Notes: generated from the letters alone by a model not told the origin. A DNA stretch of 64,000 nt from Collinsella aerofaciens (GCF_015554145.1 NZ_JADNHZ010000003.1:62001-126000); one strand, 5' to 3'. Positions 7,484 to 16,165 are shown, counted from the first letter of the stretch. Numbers and translations: made by a program.

Positions 7484-9079
7484 CTACGCACGGATAACCT
7501 TGTCGACGTTCTGGAGCTGCAGCTCCTCGCCGTCCTGGCCCTCAATAACCACATTTTGAAGGTCGAGTACCTTGACGTTTTGCGCGATGATGCCCTGGCG
7601 CACCATCGGCTCCACACCACAGGCCATGGCCGGCACAAAGGGCTCGGCATCGTCGGCAAAGGTAACGTGGACATCCTGGAACGTCAGGCGCGTTACTTTG
7701 CTCTCGGGCAGGCCCGTGATGTAGGCAGCGGCAGCATGGCAGTTGGTGGCCTCGATATCGCAAAACGTCGTGGCACCAAAGCCGGGCGTGCGGTCGTCGA
7801 CAGGCAGCGCCTCGCGAGACTGCACGTAATCGGTCTTGCCGTCCTTGTCACAGAAGTAGAAGGAGTTGACCACGAAGGGCGTGAGCACCTCGTCCATGCG
7901 AATGTGCTCAAAGGTAATGCCCTCGTTGACGGCATCCTTGCCGCGCCCGCGGCGGGTCTTGACGCGCAGGCCGCGGTCGGTGCGCTCAAAGAGGCACTTG
8001 CTCACGGTAAGGTCCTTGATGCCGCCGGCAGCCTCTGAACCCAGGACCACGGCGCCGTGACCATCGTGCATGTAGCAGTGAGAGATCAGCACGTCGTGCG
8101 TGGCGGGACGAAGCTCGGGCTCAATGCCCAGCTTGCCGCTCTTGATGGCGATGCAGTCGTCACCCACTGAGAACTGACAACCAAGGATGCGAACAAAACC
8201 GCAGCTCTCGGGATCGAAGCCGTCGGTGTTGTGGGAGTTCTTGGGACCCTCGATGGACAGGCAGAGCGCATCGACGTGCTCGCACAGGGTGGGGTGGATG
8301 TTCCACGCCGGGCTGTTGCGGACGGTGAAGCCGGCCAAGCTCACGTTTTGGCACTCGGACAGGAAGATCATGCGCGGACGGGCGACCTCGCGGCCCTCCT
8401 CGGGACGGAAGATGTTCTTAAAGTCCTTGTTCCACCAGTTATCCTCGGCAAAATCGGTCTGACCGTCGATGGCACCACGACCATAGATGCACACGTCGTG
8501 CACGCCCAGACCCGTAAAGGTAGAACAGTAGGTCGAGAAGCTCTCGCCCTCCCAGCGGCCCAGGGGCAGCATATCGGTACCGGCATACCCGGCGCCCTCG
8601 TTGCCCGTGACCGTGCCCGGAATGTAGGCAAGCGCGGCACGATCGTGGCGGGCCAGCAGCACCGCCCCCTCGGCGAGCTCGATGTTGATATTGCTCTTAA
8701 GGAAGAGGGACTTGATGCGATAACTGCCGGCGGGGATCAGCACGCGCCCGCCCTTGGGGCAGGCCATGATGGCAGCCTGGATGTTGGTGGTGTCATCATG
8801 CTCGGCATCGCCCTTGGCGCCACAGTCGCGAACGTTGATGGTAAAGGGCTCAGCCGGCGTGGTGACACCTACGCTCAGCTCACGCTCGCCACAGACAAAA
8901 CGAACCAGGTTGCGCTTGCCGGGGGTCAGGCCGTCGACATAGGTCTCGACCGTATTCGTGGTACCGGCGGGCTCGTCGTTGACAAAGATCTCCCACGTCT
9001 CGGCGCAGGTAAAGTAACCGCCGTCGTCAAGCTCGATAACCGCCGCGCGCGCGTTGCGCCAGATAACGTTCGTCTCCAT
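7484..9079 (-). CDS. Polygalacturonase, glycoside hydrolase family 28
   Basis: About 531 residues. Residues 1-80 look like a fibronectin-III-type module (ETWEIFVNDEPAGTT...), followed by a beta-helix GH28 domain that opens with FTINVRDCGAKGD. All four family motifs are present: NTDGFD (284-289), GDDCIAIKSG (306-315, two catalytic Asp), HGAVVLGSE (341-349, catalytic His) and RGLRVKT (369-375). The enzyme hydrolyses alpha-1,4 galacturonosyl bonds; the N-terminal module and the lack of a secretion signal resemble cytoplasmic exo-acting members. ATG at 9079 is preceded by GAGGGAG at seven bases; a TTG at 9094 overlaps that site. The gene lies just after the symporter and its terminator. Confidence 0.92.
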   Translation of the reverse strand: METNVIWRNARAAVIELDDGGYFTCAETWEIFVNDEPAGTTNTVETYVDGLTPGKRNLVRFVCGERELSVGVTTPAEPFTINVRDCGAKGDAEHDDTTNIQAAIMACPKGGRVLIPAGSYRIKSLFLKSNINIELAEGAVLLARHDRAALAYIPGTVTGNEGAGYAGTDMLPLGRWEGESFSTYCSTFTGLGVHDVCIYGRGAIDGQTDFAEDNWWNKDFKNIFRPEEGREVARPRMIFLSECQNVSLAGFTVRNSPAWNIHPTLCEHVDALCLSIEGPKNSHNTDGFDPESCGFVRILGCQFSVGDDCIAIKSGKLGIEPELRPATHDVLISHCYMHDGHGAVVLGSEAAGGIKDLTVSKCLFERTDRGLRVKTRRGRGKDAVNEGITFEHIRMDEVLTPFVVNSFYFCDKDGKTDYVQSREALPVDDRTPGFGATTFCDIEATNCHAAAAYITGLPESKVTRLTFQDVHVTFADDAEPFVPAMACGVEPMVRQGIIAQNVKVLDLQNVVIEGQDGEELQLQNVDKVIRA

Positions 9080-9131
9080 GGGTTTCTCCCTCAAAAAGAT
9101 GCTCTAAAGGCAAATTGTACGCTGTTAAAAA

Positions 9132-9171
9132 AGGGCCGTACCTGCCGGCGGAATTCCGGTGGCACGGCCCT
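9132..9171 (-). terminator. Intrinsic terminator after the symporter gene
   Basis: AGGGCCGT at 9132-9139 pairs with ACGGCCCT at 9164-9171, with a CCGG-AATT-CCGG inner part. On the minus strand it is followed by a run of six T. Only about 50 bases separate it from the GH28 start, with no clear promoter, so GH28 expression probably depends on read-through. Confidence 0.75.
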
Positions 9172-9194
9172 GTGATTTGGACGATATGTCGGCC

Positions 9195-10754
9195 TTACTC
9201 GGCGGGAGTTACGCTACCGTCCTGGAAGCCAACGTTGTTGTGGGCAAAGCAGTCCTCGTACTTAAACCCGGAGAGCTCCTCGCAAAGCGCCTTGACCTCG
9301 GGCTTGACGTCGGCCATCTTGCCACCCTCCTTGACTCGGTGAATCTCGTCGCAAAGGACGTCGCACTGCTCCTTGTCGATCTTGATGCCGCGGGCAAGGA
9401 CGGCCGCAAGCAGGAAGAAGCCGGCGCAGCCGATGATCATGTAGCCGCAGATATACAGAGGCACGGTAGCGGGCTGGGTCACGGCGTCGCTATTGCCGGC
9501 GGTCTGAATGAAGCCGGAGGCAGCAAGGACGATAGCCCACACGTTGACGGCGATAGCCTGGGCGATCTGCTGGCAGAGCTGCTGCGCGGAGCTGTAGATG
9601 CCCTCGCGACGACGCAGGGTGATGAGCTCATCGACATCGGGGATGTAGTTGAGCAGAACATCGGGCAGGTACTGGAAGCCGACGTAGAAGAACTTCCAGA
9701 TGGCGAAGATGATGGGGTAGGCGATCATGGCGATGGCGACCGTGGAGGTGCCGTTGATCTGACCAAAGGCGAAGTAGTTGTAGGCAATGATGCACGCAGC
9801 GCAACCGACATTTGCGAGGTACCAAGACTTGTGGAAGCCCTTCTTGGCCATGAGGGCGACCCAGATGGCGGTGCAGACGATAGCGACGACCTTGCCAGGC
9901 ATCTCCATCACGGACTCGTAGGACTTAGGAATCTGCAGGCAGTAGACGATGAAGAAGGACAGGCAGGCAGACCAGCAGGCAGCAGCGAGCTTCGTGGAGA
10001 CCTGTGCGTACAGAACCTTGCGGAAGGACTTGTTGCGGAAGGTGGAGATAACGTCCACAAAGAACTTCTTGATACCCTCGCCGACGCTCTCGATCTTCTC
10101 CTGAGCGACCTCCTCGGGGGTGTGCTCCCACGTGGACAGGTACACACAAAGCAGCGAGATTGCCATGACCGAAGCGTTGACCGTAGCGATGATGAAGTAG
10201 CTGAACGGGTTGGTCTCGCCGAAGGTGCCAAAGCCGAAGCCCACAAGTGCAGCCATCAGGAAGCCGGCGGCGTTACCAAAGAGATGCTTGTAGCCGGTGA
10301 GGTACGTACGCTCCTTAAAGTCGTCGGTCATCTCGATGGTAAGCGGCGACAGGTTGGCGGTGCAGAACGTGTACGCGACGTTGTAGATCAGGTACAGCAC
10401 AAAGTAGTACGGGAAGCCAAACGGCGTAGCCACGAAGATGAGCGGCTCGGCGATCATCATCGGGATGGCCAGCAAGATCCAGAAACGACGACGACCAAAG
10501 ATGCGGCCGATCTTGGTGGCATAGAAGTTATCGGCCACAAAGCCCATCAGCGGGCAAAGAATGGCGTTGACATAGATGGCAAACGAGCTGATCAGTGCAG
10601 CCTCGCCTGCGGACAGGCCACACTCCGTGGACAGGAACAGCACCATGTAGCTGTGCGTAAAGGTCAGGGCACCGGAATTGAGCATACCGCCCATACCAAA
10701 GCCCAAGCGCGTCCAGAATGTGATCTTACGCTTTTTTCCGATCTTATTAGTCAT
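9195..10754 (-). CDS. Glycoside-pentoside-hexuronide (GPH/MFS) cation symporter, probable galacturonide importer
   Basis: About 519 residues with roughly 12 hydrophobic segments. The opening WTRLGFGMGGMLNSGALTF, the GRIFGRRRFWILLAIPMM loop and the DVDELITLRRREGIYSS segment are typical of the GPH branch of the MFS, which moves sugars or uronides with Na+ or H+. The C-terminal tail is hydrophilic. The position among polygalacturonase and uxa genes, and the shared operator set, support uptake of galacturonate or short oligogalacturonides; the substrate is inferred. ATG at 10754 has GAGGGAG four bases upstream. The gene is followed by its own terminator and preceded by a promoter with three LacI-type operators. 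Confidence 0.85.
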   Translation of the reverse strand: MTNKIGKKRKITFWTRLGFGMGGMLNSGALTFTHSYMVLFLSTECGLSAGEAALISSFAIYVNAILCPLMGFVADNFYATKIGRIFGRRRFWILLAIPMMIAEPLIFVATPFGFPYYFVLYLIYNVAYTFCTANLSPLTIEMTDDFKERTYLTGYKHLFGNAAGFLMAALVGFGFGTFGETNPFSYFIIATVNASVMAISLLCVYLSTWEHTPEEVAQEKIESVGEGIKKFFVDVISTFRNKSFRKVLYAQVSTKLAAACWSACLSFFIVYCLQIPKSYESVMEMPGKVVAIVCTAIWVALMAKKGFHKSWYLANVGCAACIIAYNYFAFGQINGTSTVAIAMIAYPIIFAIWKFFYVGFQYLPDVLLNYIPDVDELITLRRREGIYSSAQQLCQQIAQAIAVNVWAIVLAASGFIQTAGNSDAVTQPATVPLYICGYMIIGCAGFFLLAAVLARGIKIDKEQCDVLCDEIHRVKEGGKMADVKPEVKALCEELSGFKYEDCFAHNNVGFQDGSVTPAE

Positions 10755-10830
10755 CGAGCTCCCTCTCTTTTCTCGATTGTCTTGCAGCAAGACATTGGAG
10801 TCCACACTGACATCTGTCTGCCCAGCGTTC

Positions 10831-11006
10831 AGGGTGAACGTTTAGTTAGATTATGCGCGATTGCTTACGACAGGTGAACGTTCACTTGAATAATATCCTT
10901 GAACGGTCGATTTTTACCGTTGAACGGACACAATTGAGATCATCACACCTATTTTCTGCTGGTAAGGGTGCCATGCTGGACAGCCATGAGATAGGTGAAC
11001 GTTTAT
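10831..11006 (-). promoter_or_regulatory. Symporter promoter with three LacI-type operators and an upstream direct repeat
   Basis: Operators lie at 10831-10845, 10872-10887 (AGGTGAACGTTCACTT) and 10993-11006. The middle one overlaps the -35 TTCACC (10873-10878), spaced 17 bp from -10 CATAAT (10850-10855); the first sits at the start point, 40 bp centre to centre; the third lies about 121 bp upstream and could allow looping. CCGTTCA repeats with 21-bp period at 10900-10927, ending 13 bp from the middle operator, as at the other two promoters. Apart from these sites and the uxaA terminator, the gap 10755-11109 shows no gene. Confidence 0.8.
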
Positions 11007-11046
11007 CAGATTTTCCAACATATTCACTTAACCACGAAACGAAAAA

Positions 11047-11074
11047 GCCCCGCCGGGAACACTCCCGACGGGGC
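11047..11074 (-). terminator. Intrinsic terminator of the uxaCBA operon
   Basis: GCCCCGCCGGGA at 11047-11058 pairs with TCCCGACGGGGC at 11063-11074 (loop ACAC). A run of five T follows on the minus strand, 36 bases past the uxaA stop. Confidence 0.9.
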
Positions 11075-11109
11075 CGATGACATCGCGCTATGCTTGGGCG
11101 CACTTGCCG

Positions 11110-12594
11110 CTACAAGCAGACGCCGTCCTTCCAGATACTGATCTCGTGACAGCCACGGCGCTCGGCACTCGTGAGCTTACCGCTCGCCGTCTGTAGCACC
11201 AGCTGGTACAAATCGCGGGCGGCCTCGTCGAGCGTGCGCTCACCCGTGGCAATCACGCCGGCGTTAAAGTCCATCCAATTGGCCTTGTGGTCGCACAAAC
11301 GCTGGTTGGTGAACACTTTGAGCGTAGGCGCCGGCGCGCCAAACGGTGTGCCGCGGCCGGTCGAGAACAGAATCACGTGGCAGCCGGCAGCCGTCAACGC
11401 CGTGGTGGATACCATGTCGTTGCCCGGACCGCACAGCATGTTCAGGCCGTGTTTAGTTGCCTGGCCGGCATACGGCAGCACGTCGACGATGGGGGCAGAT
11501 CCGCCCTTTTGCACGCAGCCGCAGCTCTTGTCCTCGAGCGTGGTAATACCTCCGTCCTTGTTGCCGGGGCTCGGGTTCTCGTAGACAACCTCGCCGTGGC
11601 TAATAAAGTAGCCCTTAAAGCCGTTGAGCATGTCGGAGGCGGCGCCAAAGACCTGCTCGTTCTCACAGCGATCGAGCAGAATACTCTCGGCGCCAAACAT
11701 CTCGGGCACCTCGGTAAGCACCGACGTGCCGCCACGGGCGACGACCATATCGCTCACGCGACCGATCGTGGGGTTGGCGGTAATGCCCGAAAGACCGTCG
11801 GAGCCGCCGCACTTAAGACCAATAACCAGCTCGGAGGCCAAAATGGGCTCACGCTTGGCTTGCTTTGCCAGGTCTGCCAGCTCGGCCAGAATCTTGTGGC
11901 CCTCGACCTGCTCGTCGGCAACGTCCTGGCAGGTGAGGAAGCGGACGCGCTCGTGATCGAAGTCACCGAGCTCGTCGAGCACCTGCTGGTGTGTGCAGTT
12001 CTCGCAACCAAGCGACAGGAACAGCACACCGGCCGCATTAGGATGACGCGAGAGCGCCACCAGCAGACGACGCGTCTGGACATGGTCGGCGCCGGTCTGC
12101 GAGCAGCCAAAGGGATGCGGGAAGTAGTAAACACCCTCCAGCGAGCCATCGACCAGATCCTGGGCCTGCTCACACATGGCACGGGCGACTTCGTTGACAC
12201 AGCCGACCGTGGGGATGATCCACAGCTCATTACGCGTCGCGGCACGACCGTCGGCGCGGCGGAAGCCCATAAAGGTCTCAGGCTCAACGGGATCCACGAC
12301 CGGATGCGTGGGGTTGTAGGCGTACTCGACCTCGCCCGAAAGATTGGTCTTCACATTGTGCGTGTGGAGCCACTGACCGGGCTGGACATCGCCCGTCACA
12401 TGGCCGATAGGAAGGCCGTACTTGATGACGTCCTCCCCTGCGGCAATCGCGCGCACCGCCATCTTATGGCCTTGCGGAATATCCTCCACGGCCACGACCT
12501 CGCCCACCCCGGGAACCGCGACGGCAGTGCCCTTGGCAAGCGGCGACAGCGCAACGATCACGTTATCGGCCGGATTGATCTGGATAGTATTCAT
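11110..12594 (-). CDS. uxaA: Altronate dehydratase (UxaA)
   Basis: 494 residues with the UxaA/GarD layout: an N-terminal SAF domain (about residues 1-95, containing NVIVALSPLAKGTAV), then the large dehydratase domain beginning FMGFRRADGRAATRNELW, with FLSLGCENCTHQ, GLKCGGSDGLSGITANP and GAPAPTLKVFTNQRL segments. The Cys-rich segments are consistent with iron binding in the family. The enzyme converts D-altronate to 2-keto-3-deoxygluconate in the galacturonate branch. It is the last gene of uxaC-uxaB-uxaA; no kdgK or kdgA is in the window. The start ATG at 12594 has GGAC about eight bases upstream. Confidence 0.95.
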   Translation of the reverse strand: MNTIQINPADNVIVALSPLAKGTAVAVPGVGEVVAVEDIPQGHKMAVRAIAAGEDVIKYGLPIGHVTGDVQPGQWLHTHNVKTNLSGEVEYAYNPTHPVVDPVEPETFMGFRRADGRAATRNELWIIPTVGCVNEVARAMCEQAQDLVDGSLEGVYYFPHPFGCSQTGADHVQTRRLLVALSRHPNAAGVLFLSLGCENCTHQQVLDELGDFDHERVRFLTCQDVADEQVEGHKILAELADLAKQAKREPILASELVIGLKCGGSDGLSGITANPTIGRVSDMVVARGGTSVLTEVPEMFGAESILLDRCENEQVFGAASDMLNGFKGYFISHGEVVYENPSPGNKDGGITTLEDKSCGCVQKGGSAPIVDVLPYAGQATKHGLNMLCGPGNDMVSTTALTAAGCHVILFSTGRGTPFGAPAPTLKVFTNQRLCDHKANWMDFNAGVIATGERTLDEAARDLYQLVLQTASGKLTSAERRGCHEISIWKDGVCL

Positions 12595-12633
12595 TACAAA
12601 TGGTCCTAACCCTACAGGTTGAGCAGAAGTCGA

Positions 12634-12663
12634 GACGCGGGCACGCCGTCCCGCGCCCGCGTC
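12634..12663 (-). other. Stem-loop between uxaB and uxaA
   Basis: GACGCGGGC at 12634-12642 pairs with GCCCGCGTC at 12655-12663. No T-run follows on either strand. It fits an intercistronic stability or processing hairpin. Confidence 0.5.
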
Positions 12664-12675
12664 TGCGCCGGAAAT

Positions 12676-14190
12676 TTACGCCTGAGCGTTGGCGAAGGCC
12701 TGCTTGGCGCCCTCGGCACGCACGACAGTGAGCGCGCTGACGACAAACTCCTCAAGACCGGCGATCTGCGTAAGATCCTCGCCCCACATTTGCTCGTTGG
12801 AGAGCACATCGTGCACCAGCTCGGCGTCGTCGGCGCCGGCGTGAGCAGCGTAGAAGTCGAGCACAAAGGCGTCGTCCTGAGCGGTGTACTCGGTGCCGTC
12901 GGAGCGACGCAGGTGCAGGCCGTCGCCCTCGCGGGACACGAGCTCCTGCGTGTAGAAGGAGATGAGCGTAGCGAGGCTCGTCGCCAGGCACTTGGGCAGG
13001 TTGCCGGTCTCGGCAACGTAGTCCTTGAGCGTGGGCAGGTCGCGAGCGCGCCACTTAGCCGTGGAGTTGAGGCAGATGGAGAGCAGCGCATGATCAATAA
13101 ACGGGTTGTCGAAGCGGTTTTCGACGGCGGCGGCAAAGGCCTTGCAGTCCTCGACATCCAAGTCGGCGGCAAGCGTCGGAATGACCTCGTCGTAGAGCAT
13201 GGTGTTCATGAAGCCGCGAATGGTCTCGTCATGCATGCAGTCGCGCACGATATCAAAGCCGGCAACCCAGGAACCCGGAACGAAGGCGGTGTGGGCACCG
13301 TTGAGGATGCGGACCTTGCGCTTTTTGTACGGGGTGACGTCGGGAGTCACAAAGACACCCGGAAGACCAGCCTTCACAAAGGGAAGCTTCTCGGCAAGCG
13401 ACTCGTCGCCCTGGATGCCCCACATCTGGAAGGGCTCGCGCACGGCCAGGAAGGGATCCTCGTAGCCCAGACGCTCAGCCACCGCGGCGGCCTCGGATGC
13501 GTCGCGGATACGGCCCGGTACGATGGTGTCGACGAGCGTGGTGCAGACGGTGCAGTCGTTGGCCATCCACTGCGCAAACTCGTCCTCCCAGCCCCAGTCG
13601 CTCACATACTGGTTCATGATGCGCAGCAACTCCTCGCCGTTGTGATCGATGAGCTCGCAGGCGAGGACGATGACGCCCGGCTTACCGGCAGCCCAGCGGG
13701 TGTGGAGCACCTGGGCAAGCTTGGCGGGGAAGCTCGCGGGTGGCATGTCGTCGGCCTTGCAGGACGGGTCATAGGCGATACCGGCCTCGGTGGTGTTGGA
13801 GACGATGATCTCTAGGTCGTCGGAGACAGCGACCTCCATCATGGCGCGGTAGTCGTCCTCACGATACGGGTTAAGGCAGCGGCTGCAGGCGCTGATCACG
13901 CGGGACTCGTCAACCGTGTTGCCGTTCTCCTTGCCGCGCACCAGCACGGTGTACAGGTCGTCCTGGGCATTGATACCGTCGGCAAAGCCAAAGGCACCGC
14001 TGATGGGCTGCACCATGACGACCTTGCCGTTCCAGCCGGTGGCCTCGTTGCCCATGTCAAAGAAGCGGTCGACGAAGGCGCGCAGGAAATTGCCCTCGCC
14101 AAACTGCAGAACCTTCTCGGGAGCATCCTTGGGCAGCAGATAGCCCTTGTAGCCGATCTTCTCGAGCGCATCGTAGCTGATGTTTTCCAT
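12676..14190 (-). CDS. uxaB: Tagaturonate reductase (UxaB)
   Basis: 504 residues of the mannitol dehydrogenase / polyol-specific long-chain dehydrogenase family. The N-terminal VLQFGEGNFLRAFVDRFF segment is the dinucleotide-binding opening characteristic of UxaB/UxuB; later landmarks are VSNTTEAGIAYDP, VRILNGAHTAFVPG (catalytic Lys region normally nearby) and FIDHALLSICLNSTAKW. The enzyme reduces D-tagaturonate to D-altronate with NADH. Lying between uxaC and uxaA favours UxaB over fructuronate reductase. ATG at 14190 has AAGGAG nine bases upstream. Confidence 0.92.
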   Translation of the reverse strand: MENISYDALEKIGYKGYLLPKDAPEKVLQFGEGNFLRAFVDRFFDMGNEATGWNGKVVMVQPISGAFGFADGINAQDDLYTVLVRGKENGNTVDESRVISACSRCLNPYREDDYRAMMEVAVSDDLEIIVSNTTEAGIAYDPSCKADDMPPASFPAKLAQVLHTRWAAGKPGVIVLACELIDHNGEELLRIMNQYVSDWGWEDEFAQWMANDCTVCTTLVDTIVPGRIRDASEAAAVAERLGYEDPFLAVREPFQMWGIQGDESLAEKLPFVKAGLPGVFVTPDVTPYKKRKVRILNGAHTAFVPGSWVAGFDIVRDCMHDETIRGFMNTMLYDEVIPTLAADLDVEDCKAFAAAVENRFDNPFIDHALLSICLNSTAKWRARDLPTLKDYVAETGNLPKCLATSLATLISFYTQELVSREGDGLHLRRSDGTEYTAQDDAFVLDFYAAHAGADDAELVHDVLSNEQMWGEDLTQIAGLEEFVVSALTVVRAEGAKQAFANAQA

Positions 14191-14231
14191 CTATGTGTCT
14201 CCTTAGATGTCTGTTAGCGTGCAAGCAAAAC

Positions 14232-14261
14232 GGGGGCGCCGCGTGTGGCGACGGCGCTCCC
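14232..14261 (-). terminator. Attenuator-like hairpin between uxaC and uxaB
   Basis: GGGGGCGCCG at 14232-14241 pairs with CGGCGCTCCC at 14252-14261. Only four T follow on the minus strand, so termination is probably weak and may set the uxaC to uxaB ratio. Confidence 0.45.
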
Positions 14262-14277
14262 GGAACCAGGTTTGGAT

Positions 14278-15705
14278 TTAGGCCTCGACGGTGTCCAGGT
14301 CAAAGCCAAAGTAGCGAACGGAGTTGTTGTAGCTGATGTCGCGCACGATGGTGCCCAGCAGCTCCATGTCGGCCGGGTACTTGCCCTGCTCGACCCACTC
14401 GCCGATCACGCTGCACAGCACGCGACGGAAGTACTCGTGGCGCGGATAGGACAGGAAGGAGCGGGAATCGGTAAGCATGCCCACAAAGTTGCCCAACACG
14501 CCCTCGTTAGCCAGAGCCGTAAGCTGCTCGCGCATGCCGACCTCGTTGTCGTTGAACCACCAGGCGGAGCCGTTCTGGATCTTACCGGCAGTCGGAGCCT
14601 CCTGGAAGCAACCCATGACGGTATCGATCATGGTGTTATCGATGGGGTTCAGGCTGTACAGGATGGTCTTGGGCAGGCCGCAGGTCTCCTGGATGGAGTT
14701 GAGGAAATCGGCGAGCTGGTCGGACGGCGTGTAGTTGGAGATGCAGTCGTAGCCGGTGTCGGGACCGAGCTTGGCGAACATGGCGCGGTTGTTGTCGCGC
14801 TTGCAGCCAAAGTGCAGCTGCATGGCCCAGCCCAGACGGACATACTCGCCGGCAACGAACTGCATAAAGGCAGTCTTGTACTTGAGGACCTCTTCCTCGG
14901 TAAGCGGCTCGGCAGCCAGACCCTTGGCAAAGATAGCCTCGATCTCGTCGGCGGTAGCCGGGACGTACATAACGTAGTCGAGTGCGTGGTCGGAGGCGCG
15001 GCAGCCCAGCTCGTGAGCAACGTCGTAGCGATTGGAAATGGCAGCCTTCATGCCCTCAAAGTCGCTGACCTCAACGCCGGCAACCTCGGAAAGGTGCTTG
15101 CAGTAGTCGGCAAACTCCTGGCCGCGCTCGATGCGCAAAGCGGCATCGGGGCGCATGGCGGGAACGACCTGAACGTCAAAGCTGTCGTCGGCGGCAATCT
15201 TCTTGTGCCACTCAAAGCTGTCGGCGGGGTCGTCGGTAGTGCAGATCATGCGGACGTTGGACTGCTTGATCAGGTTGCGGCAGGTAAAGCTAGCCTCAGC
15301 GAGCTTGGCGTTGGCAAGGTCCCAGACCTCCTGGGCAGTCTTGCCGTTGAGGACGCCCTCGTAGCCAAAGTAGCGCTTAAGCTCCAGGTGGCTCCACTCA
15401 AAGACGGGGTTGCCAACGCAGCGACCCAGGGTCTCGGCCCACTTTTGGAACTTCTCACGAGCAGGGGCGTCGCCAGTGATAAAACGCTCGTCGACGCCGT
15501 TGGCACGCATCAGGCGCCACTTGTAGTGGTCGCCGCCCAGCCAAACCTCGGTGATGTTCTCGAAACGCTTGTCCTCCCAAATCTCCTTAGGAGAAATGTG
15601 GCAGTGATAGTCGACGATGGGCATGCCCTCGGCAAAGTTGTGGAACAGCTCCTCGCCGGTCTTGGTGCTCAGCAGGAAATCCTGATCGTCCATAAAGTTT
15701 TTCAT
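14278..15705 (-). CDS. uxaC: Glucuronate/galacturonate isomerase (UxaC)
   Basis: 475 residues, close to the usual UxaC length. It begins MKNFMDDQDFLLSTKTGEEL and carries the amidohydrolase-like metal motif DYHCHISPKEIW, then WLGGDHYKWRLMRANGVDE, CTTDDPADSFEWHK, LHFGCKRDNN and FVGMLTDSRSFLSYPRHEYF. The enzyme isomerises galacturonate to tagaturonate, or glucuronate to fructuronate. ATG at 15705 follows AAAGGGG by about eight bases; the frame stays open upstream into the promoter, but the operators there exclude a longer protein. It is the first gene of the uxaCBA operon. Confidence 0.95.
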   Translation of the reverse strand: MKNFMDDQDFLLSTKTGEELFHNFAEGMPIVDYHCHISPKEIWEDKRFENITEVWLGGDHYKWRLMRANGVDERFITGDAPAREKFQKWAETLGRCVGNPVFEWSHLELKRYFGYEGVLNGKTAQEVWDLANAKLAEASFTCRNLIKQSNVRMICTTDDPADSFEWHKKIAADDSFDVQVVPAMRPDAALRIERGQEFADYCKHLSEVAGVEVSDFEGMKAAISNRYDVAHELGCRASDHALDYVMYVPATADEIEAIFAKGLAAEPLTEEEVLKYKTAFMQFVAGEYVRLGWAMQLHFGCKRDNNRAMFAKLGPDTGYDCISNYTPSDQLADFLNSIQETCGLPKTILYSLNPIDNTMIDTVMGCFQEAPTAGKIQNGSAWWFNDNEVGMREQLTALANEGVLGNFVGMLTDSRSFLSYPRHEYFRRVLCSVIGEWVEQGKYPADMELLGTIVRDISYNNSVRYFGFDLDTVEA

Positions 15706-15757
15706 CAAACAGCCCCTTTGCTGGCAAGGCGGGCGCACGGCGCGCTCGTTATCCTTT

Positions 15758-15852
15758 AGGTGAACGTTCACTATACTAATCCATTGCACCTCAAAAGGTG
15801 AACGTTCACCTAACCACCACGGGGTGAACGGTAGATTTTGCCCGTTCAACGG
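15758..15852 (-). promoter_or_regulatory. uxaCBA promoter with paired LacI-type operators and an upstream direct repeat
   Basis: AGGTGAACGTTCACCT at 15796-15811 is a perfect 16-bp palindrome overlapping the -35 (TTCACC, 15797-15802). AGGTGAACGTTCACTA at 15758-15773 lies at the expected start point, 38 bp away centre to centre. The -10 is TAGTAT (15773-15778), 18 bp from the -35. Exactly 13 bp upstream of the first operator lie CCGTTCA and CCGTTGA with 21-bp period (15825-15852), as at the symporter and GH105 promoters. Confidence 0.85.
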
Positions 15853-15941
15853 TTGCTGGAGATGTGACTTGCATGTATTGCGGACTGTTTGGCGTCCCCG
15901 AACACCGAACTTGAGCGCTTTTGCTCAGGTGGGTCATGTCC

Positions 15942-16140
15942 CGACGTACATTTTTGGGAGTATTCAGCATTGGAGCGCGCCGTGCGCCATCCTCAGCGTC
16001 CTATTTGGAACGCAGATAGCGCCCGATCGGCATAAAAAGTGCCCCCGATGGCAAATTACGCCATCGGGGGCACTTAAAACAGTCGTTCTGCACCTCATTC
16101 AGGGCATGCCAATGCTGAATACTCCCAAAAATGCACGTCG
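15942..16140. repeat. 199-bp element with 32-bp near-perfect terminal inverted repeats
   Basis: The 32 bases at 15942-15973 and 16109-16140 are reverse complements with one mismatch; the shared core includes TTTTTGGGAGTATTCAGC. The interior holds the lacI terminator and no gene. No target-site duplication is evident. The size and termini resemble a miniature transposable element, but a large folded RNA at the lacI 3' end is also possible. Together with the uxaC promoter this accounts for most of the gap 15706-16165. Confidence 0.7.
16037..16075 (-). terminator. Intrinsic terminator of the lacI-family gene
   Basis: A 16-bp perfect stem, AAGTGCCCCCGATGGC (16037-16052) and its complement at 16060-16075, with a 7-base loop and five T after it on the minus strand. 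It lies 90 bases past the regulator stop, inside the 199-bp inverted-repeat element. Confidence 0.9.
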
Positions 16141-16165
16141 CAAGAGGGGGTACCTGCTCAATCGG

